A DNA stretch of 35,823 nucleotides, from positions 7,042 to 42,864 of IMG/VR virus record IMGVR_UViG_3300030102_008350. The stretch is one strand, 5' to 3'. Made by a program: the position numbers and the translations under genes. The first letter of the stretch is position 1. Each line of letters opens with the position of its first letter. The DNA is from a virus. The notes beneath the pieces were generated by a model. It did no database searches, had not been told where the DNA came from, and saw nothing but the letters and a program-made list of their open reading frames with translations. Positions 13,896-21,500 of this stretch are shown piece by piece.

Positions 13896-14786
13896 CTATC
13901 TTTTTATTGAGCCTAGCCGTGACTTATGTCTTACTGTAGTAGGAGAATTAACCTTTGTATCCTTAGTTTCTTTTATTGGAGTTACTGTTTTTTCTTTAGG
14001 CTTAATCTTAAACTTCCACATATCTTTTTTTTCACCTTGCTCTATTAAATCTACTATAGCTAAATCTATAGCTGCTCTAGTAGCAACAGAAACTAATTCA
14101 TTTTTAGCGAACCCTACTTCAAACTCTACTGGATCTAAAGCTGCATTTACGAATTTAAAAACATCTGAACCTACTGAAGTAGAGTATATAGTTTTAGAAA
14201 CTGTAGAGGATAATAGTATTTCACTTGTTAATGTACTAACAAATCTTAATGAAATTGTAACAACATCTTTTCTATGTTGTTCATGAGCACCTATACCTAG
14301 GTATGCAGCTCCAATACCCCCTGAAACTGTATTAGTATCATATCCTATAATACCTCCATGGATAAGCAAGCCTGCAAATAGTAAAGGTTTAAGACCCGTA
14401 TCATTATCTTCTGTAAAGTCTTCTCTAGTTTGTTGTACAAGAGCTCTTTCTCTCATTACTGTATCAAGTTGGCCTCTTTCTAAAACTTTAAACCAACCAT
14501 TTGATTCTAAAAGAGATTCAATTAACCATGCTTCTCCACCTTGTGTAACAGCGGCTGAAAAACTAGCATAGTTATCAGCTTGTTTTCTAGCTCCTGTCAT
14601 ATCTTTAAAGCTATTCACCCCTACATATATAGGTTCTCCATCTAATTCTGGAATGGTACTTAATTTAGTTGATAACGGTGTGGGTGCTATATATGGAGGT
14701 AGATTAGGACCAGTTTCTTTATAAGTTGTACAACTGCTTAAAAAAAGAGGTAATACTATAACACTATTCAGTAGTAGTTTCTTCAT
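13896..14786 (-). CDS. csgG: CsgG-family outer-membrane curli secretion pore lipoprotein
   Basis: The ATG at 14786 begins a lipoprotein signal (MKKLLLNSVIVLPLFLSSC) with lipobox L-S-S-C and acylated C19; an ATG ten codons upstream lies inside csgF. The 296-residue protein tracks CsgG along its length: YVGVNSFKDMTG (54-65), the SFSAAV segment with F76 aligning by eye with the pore-constriction Phe56 of E. coli CsgG, FKVLERG (99-105), GGIIGYDTNTVSGGIGA (144-160), YLGIGA, and SEILLSSTVSKTIYS (188-202). The C-terminal 35 residues are basic and beyond the usual core. It should form a nonameric outer-membrane channel. It overlaps csgF by 23 nt. Confidence 0.93.
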   Translation of the reverse strand: MKKLLLNSVIVLPLFLSSCTTYKETGPNLPPYIAPTPLSTKLSTIPELDGEPIYVGVNSFKDMTGARKQADNYASFSAAVTQGGEAWLIESLLESNGWFKVLERGQLDTVMRERALVQQTREDFTEDNDTGLKPLLFAGLLIHGGIIGYDTNTVSGGIGAAYLGIGAHEQHRKDVVTISLRFVSTLTSEILLSSTVSKTIYSTSVGSDVFKFVNAALDPVEFEVGFAKNELVSVATRAAIDLAIVDLIEQGEKKDMWKFKIKPKEKTVTPIKETKDTKVNSPTTVRHKSRLGSIKR

Positions 14787-15231
14787 TAGTAGGCTCAGGT
14801 AATAGAAGTGATCCAATAGGAATTAAAATTTCGGTAAGATCACCATCTGTATCTGCTACGGACAAACTAATTTGATCAGCTAGTCTATACCATGATATAG
14901 TATTACCATCTAGATCGAATGACCCAGAATCAGCACCTGTATCGGCAAATAGCTGTTCAGTAACCTGCTTAGAGAGCTCAGAATATATTCTAGACTGCAA
15001 GTTAGTCATGAATACATTTAGAGGCGTTCTTTGAGCAGCTAGATTAGCTTGAATCTCTAAAGACTTTATTTCATCCCTAATAACTTTACGTCTACCAGCT
15101 GAAATATTCTCTAGATTTATTTTATGCGCACTGTACCCAATACCTGTAAAAGATGGAGATTTGAATCTAAAAGTTAGTTCATTAGCAGAGACGCTACTAC
15201 AGAAAAGTAATATTAACCAAATATACTTCAT
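14764..15231 (-). CDS. csgF: CsgF-like curli assembly factor
   Basis: A 155-residue protein with a signal peptide ending near SVSA (residue 16). The mature N-terminus ELTFRFKSPSFTG matches the start of CsgF (TMTFQFRNPNFGG), the segment known to insert into the CsgG pore. Further matches are the amphipathic helix LNVFMTNLQSRIYSELSKQV (about 71-90) and the C-terminal beta segment ISLSVADTDGDLTEILIPIG. A CsgF role (coupling secretion to surface nucleation of curlin) follows from the adjacent csgG. The usual partners CsgE, CsgC and CsgD are not in the window. A late box lies 5 nt before the ATG. Confidence 0.88.
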   Translation of the reverse strand: MKYIWLILLFCSSVSANELTFRFKSPSFTGIGYSAHKINLENISAGRRKVIRDEIKSLEIQANLAAQRTPLNVFMTNLQSRIYSELSKQVTEQLFADTGADSGSFDLDGNTISWYRLADQISLSVADTDGDLTEILIPIGSLLLPEPTNEETTTE

Positions 15232-15236
15232 AACAC

Positions 15237-15243
15237 TATTTAC
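15237..15243 (-). promoter_or_regulatory. T4-like late box for csgF-csgG
   Basis: Minus-strand GTAAATA ends 5 nt before the csgF ATG at 15231. Confidence 0.55.
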
Positions 15244-15261
15244 CTACAATAATATATATGG

Positions 15262-15558
15262 CTAGAGCTTGTTATCCAAATTAGTTAATTTTCTTCTATT
15301 TTCCTTTTTTTCTAATTCTTTTAATCTTTCCTGTTCTTGAAGGATCATTTGAATTTTGGTATTAAGTCGAATCATATCATTATCAAGCATTCTTATCCTA
15401 TCTATCAATCCTATTAATGTACCTGTTGATTCATCTAACACGGGTTTAATTTCTTTTACTACCCAATTCCATGTATAGTAAACAAAGTAACCTAATCCGA
15501 AAGCTGCTATTATCGGAAATCCAAACTCATTTATTGCTTTTACTACTTCTTCATTCAT
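15262..15558 (-). CDS. Small membrane protein with coiled-coil tail, paralogue of its upstream neighbour
   Basis: A 98-residue protein: one TM segment (about 13-34, GFPIIAAFGLGYFVYYTWNW) followed by a helical tail with heptad-like spacing (IGLIDRIRMLDNDMIRLNTKI) and a charged end. Shared positions with the next gene upstream are V-x-x-x-GFPI-x-x-A, G-x-FV, E-I, a Leu-x-x-R, M-x-ND and a Thr. Its ATG overlaps the neighbour's stop by one base (TAATG), so translation is coupled. The layout resembles UviB/BhlA holin-like proteins. Position just before csgF suggests it could belong to the curli cluster instead. Confidence 0.7.
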   Translation of the reverse strand: MNEEVVKAINEFGFPIIAAFGLGYFVYYTWNWVVKEIKPVLDESTGTLIGLIDRIRMLDNDMIRLNTKIQMILQEQERLKELEKKENRRKLTNLDNKL

Positions 15559-15839
15559 TAGTCTTTTCTAGCATCTTCTTTACCTTCATTAGCAGCTAAC
15601 CTATCTAAGTTTGGTTGTTTATTAAAAGCATAAGAAACTAAAGTATCGATTTTTACTATATCATTATTCATAGTTTGAACTCTATTTTCTAAAGATTTAA
15701 TCATTCCTCCTAATCCTTTTACAGCACCAGTTATTTCACTGAGTATAAATTTTAGAATAATAAAAACAAAACCACCACAAACAATAGCGCCAGCTATCGG
15801 AAAACCTACATCAGTAACTAAATTAAGGAACGCCTCCAT
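15558..15839 (-). CDS. Small membrane protein with coiled-coil tail, first gene of the late curli cluster
   Basis: A 93-residue protein with one TM segment (about 12-33, GFPIAGAIVCGGFVFIILKF) and an amphipathic tail (LGGMIKSLENRVQTMNNDIVKIDTL). It is a paralogue of the following gene, so the pair likely arose by tandem duplication. Hetero-oligomerisation is plausible. Function is unknown; holin-like activity or anchoring of the curli/cyclase machinery are alternatives. A CTAAATA late box lies 5 nt before the ATG. Confidence 0.7.
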   Translation of the reverse strand: MEAFLNLVTDVGFPIAGAIVCGGFVFIILKFILSEITGAVKGLGGMIKSLENRVQTMNNDIVKIDTLVSYAFNKQPNLDRLAANEGKEDARKD

Positions 15840-15844
15840 AAAAT

Positions 15845-15851
15845 TATTTAG
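15845..15851 (-). promoter_or_regulatory. T4-like late box heading the curli/cyclase cluster
   Basis: Minus-strand CTAAATA ends 5 nt before the ATG at 15839. It sits nine bases from the -35 of the opposing early promoter, in a 57-bp divergent intergenic region. Confidence 0.55.
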
Positions 15852-15859
15852 TATACACC

Positions 15860-15887
15860 TTGAAAAATAGACCTTCTAATATAAAAT
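15860..15887 (+). promoter_or_regulatory. Sigma70-like early promoter for the DUF3307-QueF operon
   Basis: TTGAAA at 15860-15865, 16-bp spacer, TAAAAT at 15882-15887, with the ATG at 15897. The predicted start of transcription is only a few bases before the ATG. The -10 is weaker than at the other two early promoters. Confidence 0.5.
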
Positions 15888-15896
15888 AATAAATAA

Positions 15897-16280
15897 ATGC
15901 TCCAGTTAATACTCCATCTAATTGGTGACTATCTTCTTCAGAGCGATTGGATGGCCCTTAATAAGACTAAGTGTAGTAAAGCCGCTGCAGCGCATGCGAT
16001 TACTTATTCACTACCCTTTCTTATTTTAGATCCTTCATTAACTGCTTTTGCCGTAATATGTATTACACACTTTTTCATTGATAGATTTAGATTAGCTAGA
16101 TATGTGGTTTATGTGCGTAATATAGTATTACAACCTAAAAAGTTTAGAAATAAGTGGAAAGATTGTCAGGAAACAGGTTATCATAAAGATATGCCTCAAT
16201 GGCTTTCTTTGTGGCTATTAGTAGCATGTGATAATACTATCCACTTGCTAATTAATTTTTTGGCATTAGAATATCTATAG
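15897..16280 (+). CDS. DUF3307 family integral membrane protein
   Basis: A 127-residue protein opening with LILHLIGDYLLQSDWMALNK, then AAAAHAITYSLPF and ITHFFIDRFRLARYV, the conserved His/Asp-containing segments of DUF3307. Four hydrophobic stretches suggest several membrane passes; the conserved His and Asp residues lie within or at the edge of them. The biochemical role of the family is not known to me. It heads a five-gene plus-strand operon, followed without gap by another membrane protein. Confidence 0.8.
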   Translation: MLQLILHLIGDYLLQSDWMALNKTKCSKAAAAHAITYSLPFLILDPSLTAFAVICITHFFIDRFRLARYVVYVRNIVLQPKKFRNKWKDCQETGYHKDMPQWLSLWLLVACDNTIHLLINFLALEYL

Positions 16281-16463
16281 ATGTTTAAAAAATATCTTAA
16301 GTACAATGTAAGATGGCAGTTAGGTTTTATAATTTGCTACCCCTGTCTTTGGTTTTTTCAAGATTATTTAAATTGGAGTATAGCTACTAGCGTTATTGCT
16401 TTTCAGTTTGTAGGGGCTAATATATTCTTTTGGGTAGATAAATGGATATTTAAAAATAGATAA
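16281..16463 (+). CDS. 60-residue two-span membrane protein
   Basis: The ATG follows the previous stop codon directly. Two hydrophobic helices, about 13-28 (LGFIICYPCLWFF) and 33-54 (SIATSVIAFQFVGANIFFW), are flanked by basic ends (KKYLKYNVR, DKWIFKNR). It probably works with the adjacent DUF3307 protein, as spacing and membrane location suggest. Function unknown. Confidence 0.65.
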   Translation: MFKKYLKYNVRWQLGFIICYPCLWFFQDYLNWSIATSVIAFQFVGANIFFWVDKWIFKNR

Positions 16464-16464
16464 T

Positions 16465-17028
16465 ATGAAAAAATATACTAAATGGATAACATTATTCTCT
16501 CAAACTGGTCAAGAGATTATCGATATATCAAATCAAATAGATAGAAAGCCTGATCTTATTATATCTAATAATCATCCAAGTAATATTTTTAATATTCTTA
16601 AAGGTGTAGAATATAGATGGCTTACTACTTTTGGTAAAGAAGCGAAAAGTTTAGATATTCTAGATGAAATCGTCGAAGAGCCTGAAGATACTTTAATTAC
16701 TTTAAATGGTTGGTTAAGAATTGTACCACCCGATAAATGCAAACGGTATAACATATATAATGGTCATCCGGGATTAATAAATAAATACCCTGAACTTAAA
16801 GGTAAAGATCCTCAAGAAAGAGCTTGGGATAATATTCATGATTATGATATAGCTGGTAGTGTGGTACATAGAGTAGTTGAAGAAGTAGATGCAGGAGAGA
16901 TTAATACATATTCTGAGATATCAACAGCTAATATTTTAACTTTAGATGAAATGTATGCAGCATTAAGGTCAACTTCTTTAACAGCTTGGAGTAGTTTCCT
17001 AAAGGAACGTCTATATAATAAGGTATGA
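16465..17028 (+). CDS. PurN-like formyltransferase (GART fold)
   Basis: A 187-residue protein with the formyl-transferase fold. FSQTGQEI (11-18) stands in for the N-terminal glycine-rich loop, NNHPSN follows the second strand, and YNGHPGLINKYPELKG (98-113) matches the catalytic NxHPSLLPxYxG segment with N99 and H101. VVHRVVEEVDAGEI (133-146) supplies D142, the third residue of the Asn-His-Asp triad. It would use 10-formyl-tetrahydrofolate, possibly on glycinamide ribonucleotide as in purine synthesis; PurN genes are known in marine T4-like phages. Other formyl acceptors, such as an amino sugar, cannot be excluded. It overlaps the next gene by 4 nt. Confidence 0.8.
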   Translation: MKKYTKWITLFSQTGQEIIDISNQIDRKPDLIISNNHPSNIFNILKGVEYRWLTTFGKEAKSLDILDEIVEEPEDTLITLNGWLRIVPPDKCKRYNIYNGHPGLINKYPELKGKDPQERAWDNIHDYDIAGSVVHRVVEEVDAGEINTYSEISTANILTLDEMYAALRSTSLTAWSSFLKERLYNKV

Positions 17029-17615
17029 TAATTTCGTTTACTGGAGCTCAGAGTACTGGTAAGACTACTCTACTAAAAAAACTGGTAGAAAAAAATGGTA
17101 GCTATCCCTTTGAATTTGTTCCGGAGGTAACAAGACTTATTATGAGAGAGTATGAAGTTCCTATTAATGAAGATGGTGATGATTTAACTCAAATGCTTAT
17201 AATGACTGAGCATATTCGTAATCTTTATCGTAATAGAACTGATAGGTTAGTAAGAGGAGTGCATCAGATATATGATAGATGTGCAATTGATGGTATTGTT
17301 TATTCTCATTATTTGTTACAAAATCAAAAGATAAGTAGGGATACGTTTGATGCTTGTGATTTAATTTATAAGAGACTTAAAAACAAATATGATATTATTT
17401 TTTATACTTCTGATAAAGATGTAGAGTTAGTTGATGATGGTGAGAGAAGTGTTGATACTGCTTTTAGAAGTAATATTATTTCTCTTTTTGATTTATATCT
17501 TAATTCAAATAATAAAGGTGATTATAAGTTAGTTAAACTAGAAGGTTCTGTTGAAGAAAGATTAGAAACTATAAAAAGAACCCTTGCTAACTATAGCATA
17601 GATATTAAAATTTAG
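17025..17615 (+). CDS. P-loop NTPase/kinase, AAA_28 or NadR-like
   Basis: A 196-residue protein beginning with a beta strand and Walker A motif FTGAQSTGKTTL (5-16). FEFVPEVTRLIM (about 29-40) and YDRCAIDGIVYSHY (about 85-98) match the substrate-side segments of NadR/AAA_28-type kinases; the D in YDRC may serve as the Walker B or catalytic acid. A DGERS loop near residue 138 could be the lid. It probably phosphorylates a small molecule such as a nucleoside or ribosyl compound, fitting the purine and preQ genes around it. The substrate is not evident. ATGA overlap with the upstream gene. Confidence 0.72.
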   Translation: MIISFTGAQSTGKTTLLKKLVEKNGSYPFEFVPEVTRLIMREYEVPINEDGDDLTQMLIMTEHIRNLYRNRTDRLVRGVHQIYDRCAIDGIVYSHYLLQNQKISRDTFDACDLIYKRLKNKYDIIFYTSDKDVELVDDGERSVDTAFRSNIISLFDLYLNSNNKGDYKLVKLEGSVEERLETIKRTLANYSIDIKI

Positions 17616-17616
17616 T

Positions 17617-18552
17617 ATGGTAAAATTAGATAACAGTAATATTAGTAAGCATTTAGGTCAAACTTCAAAATATAAATCTAAGTATGATCCTGAACTGCTA
17701 GTCAGAGAACCTCGTCAGTCTAATAGAACACATTTAAATATTGACGATAATAATTTACCTTTTCTTGGTAATGATACCTGGAATGCTTATGAGATTTCGG
17801 CTTTAACAGTAAATGGATTACCTGTTGTAGGTGTAGCAAAAATTGTTTACCCTTGTAGTAGTAAATATATAGTTGAATCTAAATCTATTAAGTTGTATTT
17901 TAATTCATTTAATATGACTCGCTTAGGGGAAACTACTGAAGAAGTTCTTAAAAATATTAGTGATATTGCTTCTCAAGACTTAAGTAAATTACTTGAAACT
18001 AAAGTTCAAGTAAAAGTGCATACTAATGCATATGTTTTATCCGATACTAATCTTTTTACTGCTAAAAAAGAATGGATGCATGGAGAAGAATGTACTCCTA
18101 GCTATATAACTCTTGAAGATGAATATCCTATTGAAGATACAGAGTTTACTGTATATGCTGAAAATCCTGATTTACTAAAAGATATAGAAGATGCTCCTTC
18201 TGAAGAAGTGTATTATCATAGCGCCTTGCTAAAATCTAATTGTAGGGTAACTTCGCAGCCCGACTGGGGCGATGTTTATGTCTATATGAAAGGTAAAAAT
18301 ACTGTTGATCCTATTTCTTTGTTACAGTATATTGTTTCTTTTAGAGATGAATGTCATTTTCATGAAGAGATTTGTGAAGCTATCTATAAAAGACTAATGG
18401 ATACGATTGGCCCTGATGAGTTAGCAGTACGCTGCTTATATGCTAGACGTGGAGGTATAGATATTAACCCTGAGCGAGTCTCTCATGAAAAGCTTTTGCA
18501 TCATACTCTAAGTCAAGTTGATGTACCTCATATAAAAACTCCTAAACAGTAG
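17617..18552 (+). CDS. queF: QueF, NADPH-dependent preQ0 (7-cyano-7-deazaguanine) reductase, long form
   Basis: A 311-residue protein aligning along its length with the two-domain (YqcD-type) QueF of E. coli. N-terminal half: NLPFLGNDTW (46-55), ESKSIKLYFNSFNMTR (87-102), the QueF signature. C-terminal half: LLKSNCRVTSQPDWGDVYV with nucleophile C209 and D216, then SFRDECHFHEEIC with H249 and E250 for substrate binding, and ARRGGIDINP near the end. It reduces preQ0 to preQ1 using NADPH. With the DpdA-like gene at 9225 it suggests preQ1-type bases in phage DNA; queuosine in tRNA is the alternative. It starts 1 nt after the kinase stop. Confidence 0.93.
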   Translation: MVKLDNSNISKHLGQTSKYKSKYDPELLVREPRQSNRTHLNIDDNNLPFLGNDTWNAYEISALTVNGLPVVGVAKIVYPCSSKYIVESKSIKLYFNSFNMTRLGETTEEVLKNISDIASQDLSKLLETKVQVKVHTNAYVLSDTNLFTAKKEWMHGEECTPSYITLEDEYPIEDTEFTVYAENPDLLKDIEDAPSEEVYYHSALLKSNCRVTSQPDWGDVYVYMKGKNTVDPISLLQYIVSFRDECHFHEEICEAIYKRLMDTIGPDELAVRCLYARRGGIDINPERVSHEKLLHHTLSQVDVPHIKTPKQ

Positions 18553-18575
18553 TAGACCTAGTTAATACTTATCTA

Positions 18576-18599
18576 CCCCATTAAATATGTTAAATGGGG
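18576..18599 (+). promoter_or_regulatory. Inverted repeat enclosing a late box and the first fibre gene's start codon
   Basis: CCCCATT at 18576-18582 pairs with AATGGGG at 18593-18599 (7 perfect pairs, 10-nt loop). The ATG at 18594 lies inside the 3' arm and the TTAAATA box in the 5' arm/loop. In RNA read through from the queF operon the hairpin would mask the start codon. RNA starting at the late box would lack the 5' arm. There is no T-run, so a terminator is less likely. Confidence 0.55.
18581..18587 (+). promoter_or_regulatory. Late box for the first giant fibre gene
   Basis: TTAAATA ending 6 nt before the ATG at 18594. The second fibre gene has the same box and the same 6-nt spacing. 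Confidence 0.55.
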
Positions 18600-21500
18600 C
18601 TTATAAGAACATTTGACGGTCAAACTAACGTATTCCTTGGGAGCGTAGGTCTAGGAGCTACTCCTAATGAGCGTTTAACCGTAAATGGTAGTATTAGTGC
18701 TAATAATACTATTTTTGGTAAATCTATTTCATCCGGTAATTATTTAGGTACTTGGAAAGGGGACCCTTTAAGTAGCGATCAAGTTATAGTAGAGAGTGTT
18801 GATTTAAAAACAACAAATATATCTGCGGGATTAATATTAGCAGCAGACGGAAAAGGTGGAGTTGAATTTGTTGAAAATACCGGTGTTAGTAATATTAACA
18901 ATATAGAAGGTAACTTAACTGTCACAGGTAATATTAGCGCCGGTGGTAATTTAAGCGCTAGCACTATAAACGCTGCTACATCATTTATTTCAGGCGGTAT
19001 AGATCTTTTTGATATATTTGGCGCAGGTGGCTGCGCAGGTGGTGTAGGAGGAGCAGGAACTATAAATAAAATTCCTAAATTTACTACTTCTTCTTGTATA
19101 GGTGATAGCCTTATAAGTGAACTTGGTACTACTATTACAGTAAATGGTAATCTAAGTGCTAAATGTAATCTAAATATTGACGGTGATAGTACAATATTAG
19201 GCAATTTAAGTGTGCATGGTGACATGCATTATATTGATACCAATGTTACAGTAACATCAGCTTTATCGGTAGTTAACACTGGTACTGGACCAGCATTATT
19301 TGTTCGTCAGGATGGAGCAGAGCCTATTGCTCATTTTATAGATAAAGACGGTGATGACATAGTTTTTGCTGATGATGGTAAGCTCGGAATAGGTACATTT
19401 AATCCAGATGAGAAGCTTACAATTGTAGGTAACGCTAGCGCTAGTAGTAATATATTTGCTAAAAATAATGTATATTCAGGTAATAAATTATTTGTTTTTG
19501 GTGAGTCAACTTCTGCTGGTAATTATATTTGTAATAATAGTTCTGGTGATACTACATTCTTTAATAATGGTGGAGAAAGAATGACCATAGAAAATGCTGG
19601 TAATGTTGGTATAGGTACAGCAACACCCGGTGATAAACTAACTGTACAAGGTAACATTAGCAGTAGCGGTAGCATATGTCTGTTAAATGATGGTAGAATT
19701 AGATTAGGTGACAGTAATGATTTAGATATTTATCACGATGGGACAAACACTCGCATTGAAAATGATACAGGTGATTTAATTATAGAGAATGGTGGAGACG
19801 ATATTAAAATTTTAGCCGAAGACGATGTTGTTATTAGAGACAATGATGACTCTACCAATATGGCTCAATTCATTAATGGCGGTGCTGTAGAGTTATACCA
19901 TAGCGGTAATAAAAAATTAGAGACTACTACTGACGGAATTAACGTAACAGGTACAGTTACTTCTGATGGTCATACCATTGCGGGTAATCTTAGTTCTAAT
20001 GGTACTGGAATATTTAAATCTTTAAGCGGTGAAGATTCAAACTGTTGTAATTATTTTGCTGGTAATGTTGGTATAGGAACCAAAGTGCCGGAAGCGCCTC
20101 TGCATGTTAATTCTTCTGGCGGTACTTTGGCTCAGTTTCATAGAAGCGGTACTCAATTAGTAACAATTGGTGGGTCAAGTAACATGGGACAAATTCGCTT
20201 TCAGCATGGTAGTGATTGCGTTTCAACAGGAGCTACTACAGGTGGGGATTATAGGATAGACACCGGTGGTAGTGTGGGGGCTGGCGACAACATGTTCTAT
20301 GTTTGTAAGGGTGGTAATGTTGGTATAGGTACAACATCACCAGCTGAAAAATTAACAGTTGCAGGTAACATAAGCGCTAGTGGTAGTCTTAGTGCTATAG
20401 GTTCAGATCCTAACTACTTTGAAGGTAGAGTTGGTATAAATACTACCTCTCCAAGTACCTGTTTAGAAATCGACGGAGGAACAGGCGTTGATAGCTCTGG
20501 TGGTACTATAGTTATAAGACAAAAAGGAAACACATTTAATGATGGTATTGCAATAACAAGCAGTCATGCTAATTCTCATAGAATATGGAAAGATTCTGAT
20601 AGTACTTTATATATTGGATCAACAGTCGACCCAGATGCGTTTGCACAAACATTAGCTGGTAATGTTGGTATAGGAACTACAAATCCTGCTGAAAAACTCT
20701 CCGTATATGGTAACATAAGTGCTAGCGGGTCATTGAGCGGTACAAGCGTATCAGTTACAGATACATCTAGAGGGTTTGTTTCTGCTGGTCGTGACTTAGC
20801 AGATATCTTTCAAGTTGAACCCGGTGGTATAGATGGGTCAGGAACTGCTTGTAAAATTCCTATTTGGACTGATAGTGATACCATCGGTAATTCAATTTTA
20901 AGTGCTACGAGTACTACAGCAACTGTACAAGGAAATTTTTGCTCTTGTGCATTGAGCTCGATTAATGCAAGTTGCGATAATTATTTTGCTGGTAACGTTG
21001 GAATTGGTACAACTAACCCGTCGCATAAGTTTCATGTAAAAGCGGAAGCTGATGGTGATTATGTTGCTAGGATAGGAAATACAGAAGCTACCGCAGGTGC
21101 TAACTATGGATTAAAGATAGATGGCGGTTCGAATGCTTCAGATGTTGCGCTAGAAGTAAGTAGCTTAGCAGGCACTCATCTTTTTGAGGTAAGAGGTGAT
21201 GGAAATGTAGGAATAGGTACATCTACACCATCTGCTCCTTTACATGTAACATGTAATGGTGATGTTAGTACAGTAATTATTCATAGAGATGGTAGTGATC
21301 CAGGCTCAAGCGCTCTTGTAAATAGGATAAATTTTAAAACTGACTTTTCATCTGTTGAAAGTGATGTAGGTAAAATAGATGTTTGTACCAATGCTAGTTC
21401 ATTTAGAACTGATATGGACTTTTTTGTAAAGTCGACAGGAGGAAATATTTGTAAAGGTTTAACTGTACATGGTTCTACCAATGATGGAGCAAGAGTTGGT

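Noticed and set aside
14787-14816. Longer CsgG starting at 14816
   Set aside because: The lipoprotein signal begins at the ATG at 14786; the extension lies inside csgF and would spoil the signal.
16572-16754. Minus-strand frame of 60 codons
   Set aside because: It is antisense to the PurN-like gene over its catalytic segment.
18576-18599. Reading the CCCCATT/AATGGGG hairpin as an intrinsic terminator of the queF operon
   Set aside because: No T-run follows the stem and the 3' arm contains the fibre start codon; a translation-masking role fits better, though termination is not excluded.
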